64,000 nucleotides of DNA, taken from NCBI RefSeq assembly GCF_000280925.3, contig NZ_CP012109.1:806001-870000 (forward strand). Direction: 5' to 3'. Within the stretch, counting starts at the first letter, position 1. Each line of letters begins with the position of its first letter. Positions 35,484 to 44,549 of this stretch are shown here, piece after piece. The position numbers and the translations under genes were made by a program. Source of the stretch: Myxococcus hansupus. GTDB taxonomy: Bacteria; Myxococcota; Myxococcia; Myxococcales; Myxococcaceae. The notes under the pieces were generated by a model. It did no database searches. It was not told where the DNA came from and saw nothing but the letters and a program-made list of their open reading frames with translations.

Positions 35484-36857
35484 ATGCAGGGGAGTCGTGT
35501 GTTCGTCGCGCTGAGTTGCCTCACCTTGGCCGCCACGGGGTGTGGTTCGGAGGCTCCACCCGCCCAGAACTGGGAGGTGGGCTCGGGCCTCCGGTTGGGC
35601 GACGACAACGTCGTCAGCGTCGCCTACGGCGCCGGACCGGGGACGGTCGTGGAGGGGAACGACCCGCGCCTCCATGACGCGCGCCCGCCGCTCCCGGGGA
35701 ACGAGGGCTACATCCAGAACGGGACGCAGCCCCAGGACGCCTCGTTGTCGCTCGCCGGGACGGTCAGCACGAAGTCCGGCCTCTTCGTGGATGCGACCGC
35801 CGCGGTGGCGTCACCCGTTCCGTTGCTCCGCGTCACGAACACCCATGCCGCCGCGCCGGCGTGGGACGCCTTGCCCGTCTTCAAGGTGGATTCCGGCGGC
35901 GGCCTGCTGTCCCGAGGCGAGTTCGTGTCGGGCAACGGGCCGCTTCCCATGAGCAGTGGTGTCGGCACGCGGCTCATGTGGGCACCGGCACGTGGTGCCT
36001 TCCGCGCCGGCACCGCGCTGGACGAGTGGGACGACGACAACGTGGGCGAGTACTCGTGGGCCGGCGGCAACCGGACCCGGGCCAGCGCGTACGGCGCCTT
36101 CTCCTTCGGTGACCAGTGCGCCGCCAGCGGCACGGTGGCCACGTGCTTCGGTTCGGCCAATCGGGCGTCGGGAACGGCGAGCTTCACCAGTGGCGCGTCC
36201 AACATCGCGAGCGGCTTCGCCTCCACGGCCATGGGGTACACCAACACCGCGACGGGGCAGGGGAGCGTGGCGATTGGCTACCGCGTCCAGGCGGAGGGGA
36301 ACTACGGCGTCGCGCTGGGCTATCGCGTGTCCACGGGGGGGCGCACGGGCTCCTTCATCTGGGGTGACGAGTCGACCACCACCGCGTCCACCAGCACCGC
36401 GAACAACCAATTCATGATTCGCGCGGCGGGAGGCGTCCGCCTGCGAACCAGCTCCAGCCTGTCGACGGGCTGCGACCTGCCGGCGGGCTCGGGCGTGTTC
36501 TCCTGCACGTCCGACCGGAACCTAAAGGAGGACTTCCGCGACGTCGACGGCGAGGCCCTCCTGGCGAAGGTGGCGGGGCTGCCGGTGGCGTCCTGGCGCT
36601 ACAAGGGCGAGGACGGGCAGGTGCGCCACCTGGGGCCCGTGGCCCAGGATTTCCGCGCCGCGTTCGGCCTGGGGACCGACGACACCAGCATCGGGATGCT
36701 CGACATCGACGGGGTGAACATGGCCGCCATCCAGGCGCTGGAGCGGCGGACGCGGGAGCTGCACGCGAAGAGCGCCGAGCTCGACGCGCTCAAGGCGGAG
36801 CTGGCGGCGCTGAAGGCGAGCGTGGCGGAGTTGAAGGCCTCGCTGCCCCGGCGTTGA
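35484..36857 (+). CDS. Lipoprotein with YadA-like head repeats and S74 chaperone domain
   Basis: A 457-residue protein. The start ATG 35484, preceded by AGGAGA, gives a lipoprotein signal with lipobox AATGC. Residues about 211-290 carry head-type repeats seen in trimeric autotransporters (GTASFTSGASNIASGFAS, AMGYTNTATGQGSVAIGY, VALGYRVSTGG). Residues about 343-420 form an intramolecular chaperone/peptidase S74 domain: SDRNLKEDFRDVDG with the Ser-Asp cleavage dyad, then WRYKGEDG, HLGPVAQDF and IDGVNMAAIQALERR. A coiled coil (LHAKSAELDALKAELAALKASVAELKA) ends it. This is a phage tail-fibre or adhesin design attached to a lipid anchor, so I infer a trimeric surface fibre. Confidence 0.85.
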   Translation: MQGSRVFVALSCLTLAATGCGSEAPPAQNWEVGSGLRLGDDNVVSVAYGAGPGTVVEGNDPRLHDARPPLPGNEGYIQNGTQPQDASLSLAGTVSTKSGLFVDATAAVASPVPLLRVTNTHAAAPAWDALPVFKVDSGGGLLSRGEFVSGNGPLPMSSGVGTRLMWAPARGAFRAGTALDEWDDDNVGEYSWAGGNRTRASAYGAFSFGDQCAASGTVATCFGSANRASGTASFTSGASNIASGFASTAMGYTNTATGQGSVAIGYRVQAEGNYGVALGYRVSTGGRTGSFIWGDESTTTASTSTANNQFMIRAAGGVRLRTSSSLSTGCDLPAGSGVFSCTSDRNLKEDFRDVDGEALLAKVAGLPVASWRYKGEDGQVRHLGPVAQDFRAAFGLGTDDTSIGMLDIDGVNMAAIQALERRTRELHAKSAELDALKAELAALKASVAELKASLPRR

Positions 36858-36879
36858 GCCGCTGACGCTGGAGACACGA

Positions 36880-36920
36880 AGGGCCGGGAAGACGTCCGTG
36901 GGACGCCGGCTCCCGGCCCT
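36880..36920. terminator. 10-bp bidirectional hairpin
   Basis: Perfect stem AGGGCCGGGA/TCCCGGCCCT with a 21-nt loop between convergent genes: 23 nt after the fibre gene and 19 nt from the stop of the minus-strand gene. Confidence 0.65.
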
Positions 36921-36938
36921 CGTGCGCCGCGCGGACGA

Positions 36939-37763
36939 TTACTGGTCGTCGCAGGGCGTGCCCAGGCGGAGGCCCTCGTACACACCGAGCTCGTTGTAGA
37001 TGAGCGGCAGGTTCTCATCCACGGGCACCTGGCGCAGCTCGTGGCGGCGCTTGGTGTTCTCAATCCACATGGCGGGCTTCGCCTTGTCGAGCAGCAGGCG
37101 GAGGTCACCGCGCTTGGTGGAGAAGATTTCGCCCTCCGAGTCGGAGATGACGTTGGTCATCTTCTGCGCCTTGAGGCCACCGCGAGGTCCAATGAAGACG
37201 CGGTAGTTCTTCTTCTCGGACTCGTGGAAGCCGCGGTCCACGAAGTAGTAGACGCCCTTGGTGTCACGCAGCAGCGCGTAGGGGCGGAACTTCTGCGGGT
37301 TGGGCAGGTAGGTGGACTTGCGCAGCACCTCGGCGGCGGGCTCTCCCTCCAGCATGGTGAGGGGGATGTCCTTCTCACCGCAGCGCAGCTTGCAGGTGCG
37401 CTCCTTGCGGTCGATCTCCACCTCCGACATGACGCGCCAGTCGATGCCGCGGAAGTTGGGGTTGGAGCCCTTGTTGAAGAAGCGGGGGTCCAGGAAGGAC
37501 GTGGGCGAGGTGTAGGGGCCCGGGTGGGCCACCTGCACGAACTGCTTCCCATCGCCGTAGTAGAGGGCGGCGTTGATGTCCTCGTCGTCGGGCGTGAGCG
37601 CCACGAAGTGGCCCTTGCCGTCGGTGCACACCGACGTGCCCTCCAACATCATCTTCTCGCCGAGGTTCGACTCCTTGCCCCAGGGGGGCTGGATGGGCTC
37701 GGCCGCCATGGCGGCGGTACAGGCGAACGACATCGCCGCGAGGGCGAAACGCTGGAATCGCAT
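36939..37763 (-). CDS. Exported orphan protein
   Basis: A 274-residue protein with a Sec signal (MRFQRFALAAMSFACTAAMAAE). The mature part begins EPIQPPWGKESNLGEKMMLEG, contains paired cysteines (CKLRCGEK; a final GTPCDDQ) and segments such as YALLRDTKGVYYFVDRGFHESEKKNYRVF that suggest a beta-propeller or beta-sheet protein. No family recognised. It follows another exported orphan on the same strand by 14 nt, which in turn follows a Ser/Thr kinase gene by 31 nt, so the three form a likely operon. Confidence 0.7.
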   Translation of the reverse strand: MRFQRFALAAMSFACTAAMAAEPIQPPWGKESNLGEKMMLEGTSVCTDGKGHFVALTPDDEDINAALYYGDGKQFVQVAHPGPYTSPTSFLDPRFFNKGSNPNFRGIDWRVMSEVEIDRKERTCKLRCGEKDIPLTMLEGEPAAEVLRKSTYLPNPQKFRPYALLRDTKGVYYFVDRGFHESEKKNYRVFIGPRGGLKAQKMTNVISDSEGEIFSTKRGDLRLLLDKAKPAMWIENTKRRHELRQVPVDENLPLIYNELGVYEGLRLGTPCDDQ

Positions 37764-37777
37764 CGTGGAGGCTCCGA

Positions 37778-38611
37778 CTACAGGTTCTGCTTGAAGTACT
37801 TGTTGGCGAACTTGTCCTGATTGGAGACTTCGCGGTTCGTCGTCCAGATGACGTGGTCCGCTTCAATCTTCGGCTCCAGGCCCGAACCGAAGCGGCAGCT
37901 CACCCGCTTCACCTTCTCCTGGACGGTCTGCTTCGCGATGGCGGACGCGCTGCACAGGTCCTTGAGCGTGGTCAGCGGCGTGCCGCAGAAGCTGGAGATG
38001 GCCAGCTCCTTGAGCTGGTCCTCGTCGATGCTGCTCCAGTCGATGCGGGCGGACACCGAGGTGCCACACGCGTTGTTCATCTCCAGGAGGCTGGCGGCAT
38101 ATTCCTTGTCGTGGCCGGACTCCTCGCCCTTGCGGTCGAAGGCCATCAGCTTCGTCAGGGTGCCGTCCTTCATCTGCTTCTGGTGCGCCGAGTAGACCTC
38201 TTCGGCTTTGAGCGCGGCGGTCTTCTTCTCGTCGTAGGTCATGCGGATGGGGCGCTGACGGCCCGGGACGTAGAGCTCGTAGCGGGTGTCGCGCACGTGC
38301 AGGGCCGTGTACTTCCGGCCGCGCCACTGGGTGCTGTAGTTGAACTGCTCGGTGCTGCGGGTGCTCCAGTCGTTCTGCTCGTAGGGGAACACGAGGTTGT
38401 CGAACTCGGAGCTCGTGCCCTTCACCCGGAGGAGGAACTTCTTGTCGGAGCGGGGCGTGAGCGGCACCACGGCCACCTCTTCGCCCTCCGAGCCGGAGTA
38501 CACCTTGCCCGCTTCGACCGGCGCGGCAGCCAGGGCCTGTGAAGCGCCCAGCGTGACCGCGGCCACAATCACTGCAACCATGTTTCTCAAGCGAATCACC
38601 TCGTGATGCAT
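37778..38611 (-). CDS. Exported orphan protein
   Basis: A 277-residue protein. ATG 38611 is preferred over 38719 because it yields a signal peptide (MVAVIVAAVTLGASQALAAAP). The mature protein has an even charged composition, cysteines at NNACGTS, SSFCGTP, DLCSAS and VSCRFGSG that could pair, and the segments YELYVPGRQRPIRMTYDEKK and AEEVYSAHQKQMKDG. I recognise no domain. It is the middle gene between the kinase (upstream) and the exported protein at 36939; the close spacing suggests joint expression. Confidence 0.7.
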   Translation of the reverse strand: MHHEVIRLRNMVAVIVAAVTLGASQALAAAPVEAGKVYSGSEGEEVAVVPLTPRSDKKFLLRVKGTSSEFDNLVFPYEQNDWSTRSTEQFNYSTQWRGRKYTALHVRDTRYELYVPGRQRPIRMTYDEKKTAALKAEEVYSAHQKQMKDGTLTKLMAFDRKGEESGHDKEYAASLLEMNNACGTSVSARIDWSSIDEDQLKELAISSFCGTPLTTLKDLCSASAIAKQTVQEKVKRVSCRFGSGLEPKIEADHVIWTTNREVSNQDKFANKYFKQNL

Positions 38612-38642
38612 GAGGGCCCCCCTTCGCGGATGGCCCGCTGTT

Positions 38643-40679
38643 TCAGAGCTCGATGTCGTGCTTCTGGCAGAACTTCCGGACCTTGGCACGCTCCGCTGAC
38701 GCGACCTTGGGCCACTCACTCACCGCACCTCCCAGGTCCTTCTGCTGGCAGTAGGCCCGGGTGAGCAGTGAGTACACCGCGGTGGAGCGCTGCGCCCGCT
38801 GGCTGCTGCGCGCCAACGAGATGGCTCGGGCTGCGTCACCCGAGGCCAGCGCGGTTTCTCCTTCCTTCAGGAGCTTGCGGACTTGTTCGGACAGCGTCTC
38901 CTTGGGCTCGGGACGCGGCGTGCGCGGCGTCACGGGCTTGTCGGGCGTCGTGTTCGCGACCACGTCCCCAGGCGTCGTGCCCGTCGTGTCGGTGCCGGTC
39001 GGCGGGTCGGAAGGCGGCGGCTGAATGCCCGTCGTGCCGGTTTGCGGATTCGGCGGCGTCGCGACGGCCTGCGGGTCGGAAGGCGGCGGCTGCGTGTTGG
39101 CGATGGGCGGGTCCAGCGTCGGGCGCGTGTCCACCACGGGGGGCGGGGGCGTGACGGCGCCGGAGCTCGTGTCCTTCAGCCACCAGACGAGCCCCAAGCT
39201 CGAAGCCAGCAGGACCGCGGCCGTGAGGCCAATGACGGCGCCCTTCCCCTTGGGCGCGGCCACCGGCGCCGTGGAGGAGGGCGTGGCCGACAGCAGGGCC
39301 GCGGCGGCGACGGCCTCGCTGCCCGGGATGGGCACGGGGACGCTCACGGCCGTGGACGGCTGCGCGGGGCGCTCGGGCGCGGGGAGGGCGGGGACCTGCT
39401 TGGAGATGAGCGTCGGCTCCAGTCCCGGAGGGTCCATCCCGGCCGACGGCTGCGCGACGCCCATCTGTCCCGTGGCGGAAGGACTGAAGCCCTGGGGCTG
39501 CGCGACGCCCATCTGGCCCGTGGCGGAGGGGCTGAAGCCCTGCGGCTGCGCGACGCCCATCTGTCCCGTGGCGGAGGGGCTGAAGCCCTGCGGCTGGGGC
39601 GTGGATGGCGGCAGGTCCAGCCGGCCCGTGCCGGGAGGCAGCGTGGAATCAAAGCCCTCACGTCCCGTGTCCGGGGCCACCCTGAGGCTCCCGGGCGGGA
39701 CGGTGGAGGACAGTGAGGGCGGGCCCTCGGAGGGCAGGGCAATGCCAGACGCGGGCGCCTGGGGGCGCGGCGCGGGCTGGCCCCCGAAGGTGGTGGACAG
39801 CGAATGCAGCGGGGTGCCCGTCAGGTCCGCGATGAAGGAGGCGACGTCCGGATAGCGGTCGTTCGCGCTCTTCTCGAGCGCGCGCATCACCGCGGAGATG
39901 GCCTCCGGCGAGGCTTCGGGGCAGAGCGGGGCCAGGGGCTCGGGTGGCTCGTAGACGACGCGGAAGATCATCTGCGCGAGGCTGCCCGAGCCGAACACGG
40001 GCTTGCCGGCCATCATCTCGTAGACGATGCACCCGAGCGCGAACACGTCCGTGCGCGCGTCAATCTCCCGGTTCTTCCCCTGCGCCTGCTCGGGCGACAT
40101 GTACTGAGGCGTGCCGATGATGGTCGCCTCCTGCGTCTGCACCGTCGTGGAGCTGAGGACCTTGGAGATGCCGAAGTCGAGCAGCTTCACGCGCTCGCCC
40201 ACCACGCCGCCGGAGTCGGTGGGGACGAGGAACACGTTGGCCGGCTTGAGGTCGCGGTGAATGACTCCAGCGCCGTGGGCCGCCTGGAGCGCGGAGCCCA
40301 TCTGCCGCGTGAATGAAACGACGTCCTCCAAGGGGAGGCGCCCGCGCTCCAGCCGGGACTGGAGGCTCTCGCCGCGCAGGAACTCCAGCACCAGGAACGG
40401 GTTGCCGTTCTCCAGGGTGTCGTAGTCGTGCACCTCGACGATGTTGGGGTGGCCCAGGCGCGAGGCAATCTCCGCCTCGCGGCGGAAGCGCGCGAAGATT
40501 TCGGGCGTCAGGTGGTCGCCGCCGCGCAGCACCTTGACCGCCACCTGCTTGCCGGGAAGGCGCAGGTGTTGGGCCAGGTAGACGGAACCCATCCCACCCC
40601 GCCCCAGCAGGGAGACAATCCGGTAGGTGTTCCGTAGGACCTCGTCGATGCGGAGGTCCCCGTCAGCGGGTCGGGTCAT
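38643..40679 (-). CDS. Membrane Ser/Thr protein kinase (Hanks type)
   Basis: A 678-residue kinase from ATG 40679 (ATG 40730 would add 17 residues). Residues about 19-275 form the kinase domain: GRGGMGSVY, VAVKVL, HRDLKPANVF, DFGISKV and GTPQYMSPEQAQG. Residues about 290-480 are Pro/Ser-rich with three 16-residue repeats (QPQGFSPSATGQMGVA). A helix (VIGLTAAVLLASSLGLVWWL, about 480-500) crosses the membrane, and an extracytoplasmic Pro/Thr-rich linker leads to a short helical-repeat domain with two Cys (AYCQQKDLGG, KFCQKHDIEL). It may sense an envelope signal, possibly with the two exported proteins encoded just downstream. Confidence 0.92.
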   Translation of the reverse strand: MTRPADGDLRIDEVLRNTYRIVSLLGRGGMGSVYLAQHLRLPGKQVAVKVLRGGDHLTPEIFARFRREAEIASRLGHPNIVEVHDYDTLENGNPFLVLEFLRGESLQSRLERGRLPLEDVVSFTRQMGSALQAAHGAGVIHRDLKPANVFLVPTDSGGVVGERVKLLDFGISKVLSSTTVQTQEATIIGTPQYMSPEQAQGKNREIDARTDVFALGCIVYEMMAGKPVFGSGSLAQMIFRVVYEPPEPLAPLCPEASPEAISAVMRALEKSANDRYPDVASFIADLTGTPLHSLSTTFGGQPAPRPQAPASGIALPSEGPPSLSSTVPPGSLRVAPDTGREGFDSTLPPGTGRLDLPPSTPQPQGFSPSATGQMGVAQPQGFSPSATGQMGVAQPQGFSPSATGQMGVAQPSAGMDPPGLEPTLISKQVPALPAPERPAQPSTAVSVPVPIPGSEAVAAAALLSATPSSTAPVAAPKGKGAVIGLTAAVLLASSLGLVWWLKDTSSGAVTPPPPVVDTRPTLDPPIANTQPPPSDPQAVATPPNPQTGTTGIQPPPSDPPTGTDTTGTTPGDVVANTTPDKPVTPRTPRPEPKETLSEQVRKLLKEGETALASGDAARAISLARSSQRAQRSTAVYSLLTRAYCQQKDLGGAVSEWPKVASAERAKVRKFCQKHDIEL
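39448..39591 (-). repeat. Three 48-nt tandem repeats in the kinase linker
   Basis: Units start at 39448, 39496 and 39544 and differ by only a few bases; each encodes 16 residues of the kinase juxtamembrane linker. In-frame copy-number change is possible. Confidence 0.85.
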
Positions 40680-40841
40680 GGGGTTGGAGCTCACAGGCAG
40701 GGCATTCCGGGGAAACTTCGCCCATTCCATCCTCCCACCCCCCCGCGAGGCAACCCTCCTGATGTCGCAGAGCACCCAGTCGGGCCGTGGCACGCGACGA
40801 GACTGGGCGTCCCTCCGTCGGCCTGCTAAGGAGGCGGGCGT

Positions 40842-41528
40842 ATGCCGAAGGCCAAGACTCCCAACCCCCCGGACTCACTCGAAGTCCGAGTCCGCCGCAT
40901 CCACCGGCGCGACCTGAACCGGACCTGGGAGTTCCTCAAGCTCGTCTTCCGCGACGTGAATCGCGAGACGGTGGAGTACCAACGGCCCCGTTCGAAGCGG
41001 CGCTTCCTGGAAGTTTACACCTCCGAGTGGATTGAACAGCTCCTCTACGAGGTGGATGGGAGCATCGTCGGATACTCCGAGTGCGCCTTCGAGGCCACCG
41101 GAGACGACAACTGGGTGAACCCGCGCTGGTTCGAGAAGCGGGGCATGCGGCCGCTCTTCGTGGAGGAGCTGGCCGTCCATCCGGACTACCAGGGCCGAGG
41201 CGTGGGCAGCTTCATGCTCGATCAGCTCCAGCACCTGGCCAGGACGCGGGGCTGCACGCACCTCGTGCTGGAGGTGGCGGAGAACAACGAGTCCGCGCTG
41301 GCGTGGTACCGGACGCGCAGCTTCTACAAGCTGGACGCGGCCATCTTCCTGGCCCAGAAGGTGCCCGGTGAGCCGGACCTGCTGCCGCCGCGCCGCCTCA
41401 AGCGCCGGCAGAAGGCCACCGCGGAGACGGGCGCGCCCACGACGGGGCCCATGCCCGAGGTCGTCACCGTGAAGGTGGGGGCCGCGCGCAAGAGCCGGTC
41501 GACGGCCGCGCGGAAGAAGAGCGGTTGA
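40842..41528 (+). CDS. GNAT-family N-acetyltransferase
   Basis: A 228-residue acetyltransferase. The acetyl-CoA site is VEELAVHPDYQGRGVGSFML (Q/RxxGxG/A), followed by HLVLEVAENNESALAWYRTRSFYKLD, the typical beta5-alpha4 with YxxxGF-like end. The N-terminal 100 residues include IHRRDLNRTWEFLKLVFRDV. The last 55 residues are a basic, disordered tail (KRRQKATAETG, RKSRSTAARKKSG) that could bind nucleic acid. Substrate unknown. It is divergent from the kinase gene and convergent with amtB. Confidence 0.88.
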   Translation: MPKAKTPNPPDSLEVRVRRIHRRDLNRTWEFLKLVFRDVNRETVEYQRPRSKRRFLEVYTSEWIEQLLYEVDGSIVGYSECAFEATGDDNWVNPRWFEKRGMRPLFVEELAVHPDYQGRGVGSFMLDQLQHLARTRGCTHLVLEVAENNESALAWYRTRSFYKLDAAIFLAQKVPGEPDLLPPRRLKRRQKATAETGAPTTGPMPEVVTVKVGAARKSRSTAARKKSG

Positions 41529-41533
41529 ACGTT

Positions 41534-41563
41534 CGCCGCCGCCCGATGCTCCGAGCGGCGGCG
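41534..41563. terminator. 9-bp bidirectional hairpin
   Basis: Stem CGCCGCCGC/GCGGCGGCG with a 12-nt loop between the convergent GNAT and ammonium transporter genes. Confidence 0.6.
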
Positions 41564-41587
41564 TGACGTGCTTGTGCTCGCGTCCGC

Positions 41588-42976
41588 TCAGGCCGGCTGC
41601 GGCACGTTGTCCGCCCGCGCGGGCTCGGTGGCGACGGCCGTCGTCGCGGTGCGCGCGGGCTGCGGCACGGGCGCGATGACCGACTCGCCCACCGTCTCTC
41701 CGTGCTGGCTCAGGTCCAGGCCCTCGTCCTCGTGCTCGCGGGTGACGCGCAGCGGGACGATGCGGTCCACCAGCTTGTAGAGCAGGTACGAACCCACGAA
41801 GGAGAACACCGACACCAGCACCAGCGCGAGCATGTGCATGGTGAAGGTGCGCGTCTCGCCGTGGATGAGGCCCACGTCCTTGGCCAGCACGCCCGTCAGC
41901 ACCATGCCCACCACGCCGCCCAGGCCGTGGCAGGGAAAGACGTCCAGCGTGTCGTCGAGGGACGTGCGGTTCTTGAAGTGAACCGCCGCGTTGCTCACGA
42001 AGCTGGCGACGAGGCCCACGACGATGCTCTGGCCCACGGTGATGAAGCCGGCCGCGGGCGTCACCGCCACCAGGCCCACCACCGCGCCGATGCAGGCGCC
42101 CATCGCGCTGGGCTTGCGGCCGCGCAGCCAGTCGAAGGCCATCCACCCCAGCATCGCCGCGGCGGACGCGGTGTTGGTCGTGGCGAAGGCCAGCGTCGCC
42201 AGCGACGAGGCCGACATCGCCGAGCCCGCGTTGAAGCCAAACCAGCCGAACCACAGCATGCCCGTGCCCAGCATGACGAAGGGGATGTTGGCGGGCGTGT
42301 GCGCCGCGTTCTCCACGTGCACCTGGCGGCGGCCCAGCACCAGCGCGCCGGCCAGCGCCGCGAAGCCCGCGGACATGTGCACCACCGTGCCGCCCGCGAA
42401 GTCGAGCACGCCCCAATTGCGCAGGAAGCCCTGCGGGTGCCACGTCCAGTGCGCCAGCGGCGCGTAGATGATGAGCGTGAAGAGCACCATGAAGAGCAGG
42501 TACGCCTTGAAGCGCACGCGCTCCGCGAACGCGCCGGTGATGAGCGCCGGGGTGATGATGGCGAACTTGAGCTGGAACAGCGCGAACAGCATCAGGGGAA
42601 TGGTGGGCGCCAGGTCCGGATGCGTCTCGCCACCCACGCCGCTGAACATGAAGAAGGTCCGCGGGTCGCCGATGAAGCCGTGGAAGCTGTCACCGAAGCT
42701 CAGGCTGAAGCCCACCACCACCCAGAGCAGGCTGATGACCGCCATGGCGATGAAGCTCTGCAGCAACGTGGACACCACGTTCTTCAGCCGCACCATGCCG
42801 CCGTAGAAGAAGGACAACCCGGGCGTCATCAGCAGCACCAGCGCCGTGGCCGTGAGGATCCACGCCGTGTCCGCCGTGTTGATGGGCTCCCCCCGCACCA
42901 CCTGCTCCGCGGGCTTCACCAGCAACCCCGCCACACCCACACCCACCAGAAGGGCCACCGCCAACCACTTCTTCAT
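41588..42976 (-). CDS. amtB: Ammonium transporter (Amt/MEP/Rh)
   Basis: A 462-residue transporter starting at ATG 42976 with a cleavable-looking signal (KKWLAVALLVGVGVAGLLV), then 11 membrane helices. Signatures: MTPGLSFFYGGMVRLKNV, FAIITPALITGAFAERVRFKAYLLF, DFAGGTVVHMSAGFAAL with the first pore His, and DVFPCHGLGGVVGMVLTGVLA with the second. The C-terminal tail ends in a Pro/Ala/Thr-rich stretch. It imports NH4+/NH3. No glnK/glnB gene adjoins it here, which is unusual since amtB is usually linked to a PII gene. Confidence 0.95.
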   Translation of the reverse strand: MKKWLAVALLVGVGVAGLLVKPAEQVVRGEPINTADTAWILTATALVLLMTPGLSFFYGGMVRLKNVVSTLLQSFIAMAVISLLWVVVGFSLSFGDSFHGFIGDPRTFFMFSGVGGETHPDLAPTIPLMLFALFQLKFAIITPALITGAFAERVRFKAYLLFMVLFTLIIYAPLAHWTWHPQGFLRNWGVLDFAGGTVVHMSAGFAALAGALVLGRRQVHVENAAHTPANIPFVMLGTGMLWFGWFGFNAGSAMSASSLATLAFATTNTASAAAMLGWMAFDWLRGRKPSAMGACIGAVVGLVAVTPAAGFITVGQSIVVGLVASFVSNAAVHFKNRTSLDDTLDVFPCHGLGGVVGMVLTGVLAKDVGLIHGETRTFTMHMLALVLVSVFSFVGSYLLYKLVDRIVPLRVTREHEDEGLDLSQHGETVGESVIAPVPQPARTATTAVATEPARADNVPQPA

Positions 42977-43142
42977 TGCGCCTCCACTTGGAAGACTGAC
43001 GCAATGCAGTATGGGGCGACTTCGGGCTAGATTCAACGCTCGACGGGTTAGTTCGGCGCTGAAGTAGGTTAATTTCGTCCGGACTTAATCTAAAGGGTTC
43101 GACTTGGAGCTGGCGGGCGGCCGGGTGCCCGGCAGGTGAGTC

Positions 43143-43424
43143 CTATTTGACCTGGATGCGGCCGTCCTTGATCTCCAGGTCCTCGCCGCCCTTGAGGACC
43201 ACGGTGCCCGCATCCGTCTTCACGGAGCAGGGCCCGGAGCCCTGGATGGTGACGGAGGCCGTCTGGCTCTTTCCGAACGTCACCGACGTCTTCACGCCGC
43301 TGCAGACCACGGGCCACGTGTGGCCGCGCGAATCGCGGTTGTAGTAGCGCACCGTTATCGCCGCCGACGCGGATGATGCGAACAGGGATGCAACCAGGGT
43401 GACCGCGGTGAGCTTCGTCCTCAT
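43143..43424 (-). CDS. Small secreted orphan protein
   Basis: A 93-residue protein; ATG 43424 gives a signal peptide (LTAVTLVASLFASSASA). The mature 70 residues are beta-rich with two cysteines (VVCSGVKT and GPCSVKT) spaced for one disulfide, and end LEIKDGRIQVK. No family recognised. AT-richer DNA at 43030-43090 (TTAATT and TTAATC) upstream of amtB lies beyond its 3' end and may be the amtB promoter. Confidence 0.65.
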   Translation of the reverse strand: MRTKLTAVTLVASLFASSASAAITVRYYNRDSRGHTWPVVCSGVKTSVTFGKSQTASVTIQGSGPCSVKTDAGTVVLKGGEDLEIKDGRIQVK

Positions 43425-43649
43425 GCCTTCTCCTCGAAGCAGGCGTGTTGGTGCCGCGCACACTGGAGCACGGCGTTGGTGTTTGTCCATGCCGTGCGCG
43501 TGGCGGAGCACGGCCGTCATACGACAAGTCCCTGACACCCGCGCTGGCGGACAGGTGCTTTGCGTACGTACAAACCACGACGCTTCAGTGGGCTGGCGTG
43601 GGGCGCATGAACGAGTGACGCCCTCGCTCCACCTCGGGTGGGGGCCCGC

Positions 43650-44549
43650 TTATGCGTTGGTGGTCGCGCGCAGCGCAGCGAGGAATTGCTGCACGACCGG
43701 CGAGTCCGCTTGGCCGTCGTACACGAATTCGACGTCGAAGCGGCCGTCGAGTTCGTCAAGCGCGACCAGCCGCACCGTGCGCGGGCACGTCGGTGCCGTG
43801 CTCTCTGGTACGAACGCGTAGCCCATCCCCGCTGCGACGAGCCCGATGAGCGTCGGGATGTCGGTGCCGACCTGCGCGATGCGCGGCGTGAAGCCGGCCC
43901 GCCGGCACTGCTCGAACAAGAACCGGTGATGCGCGGCGGACCGAAGTGGGTCGAACCAGATGAACGGCGCGCCTGTGAGCTCGGCCAGTTGACGGGGCGC
44001 GCGGAAGCGCTGGCCCGGCGTGGACAGCATCGCGAGCACGAACCTGTCACGTAGCAGCCGGATGCCTGACAGGTGTGGAGCCTCGTCCTGCCGCCACGCC
44101 ATGATGCCGCCATCAAGCTCGCCGCGTGCGATGGCAGTCGCCTGCTCGGCCGACAGCATGGGCACGATTGACAGCATCACGTCCGGGCAGGCCTTTCGGA
44201 AGGCCTTGAGCACGTTCGACACCACCGGCAACGGGAAGTAGTTCGGCAGCACGCCGATACGCAGCTCACCGCGCTGGCCGGCCGCGCTGCGCAGCGCACG
44301 TTCGCGGCTGCCCTGTAATTCGAAGAGCAGGCGCGTGGCGTCCTGCAGGAAGCTCGCGCCGGCCGCCGTGAGCGTGATGCCCGTCGAGCGGCGGATCAAC
44401 AGCGGGGTGCCAATCGCCTCCTCGAGCTCGCGGATCTGCCGGGAAAGCGCGGGTTGCACAATGCCGACCGCGCGGGCGCCAGCCATCATGCTGCCGGCTT
44501 CAGCGACCGCCACGAAGTATCGCAGATGGCGCAACTCGACCTGCCGCAT
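43650..44549 (-). CDS. LysR-family transcriptional regulator
   Basis: A 299-residue LysR regulator. ATG 44549 matches the family start (MRQVELRHLRYFVAVAEAGSM). The HTH reads ARAVGIVQPALSRQIRELEEAIGTPLL. The effector domain (about 90-290) has LRIGVLPNYFPLPVVSNVL and DIPTLIGLVAAGMGYAFVPE. It is divergent from the PLP-dependent dehydratase at 44695 and probably controls it; the intergenic region contains AT-rich T-N11-A-like sequence. Codon choice (GCGATC, CGATGC) looks less uniform than in neighbours, hinting at acquisition by transfer. Confidence 0.92.
   Translation of the reverse strand: MRQVELRHLRYFVAVAEAGSMMAGARAVGIVQPALSRQIRELEEAIGTPLLIRRSTGITLTAAGASFLQDATRLLFELQGSRERALRSAAGQRGELRIGVLPNYFPLPVVSNVLKAFRKACPDVMLSIVPMLSAEQATAIARGELDGGIMAWRQDEAPHLSGIRLLRDRFVLAMLSTPGQRFRAPRQLAELTGAPFIWFDPLRSAAHHRFLFEQCRRAGFTPRIAQVGTDIPTLIGLVAAGMGYAFVPESTAPTCPRTVRLVALDELDGRFDVEFVYDGQADSPVVQQFLAALRATTNA

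Noticed and set aside
39448-39591. Tandem direct repeats considered as a CRISPR array
   Set aside because: Units abut without spacers and are in frame within a kinase gene.
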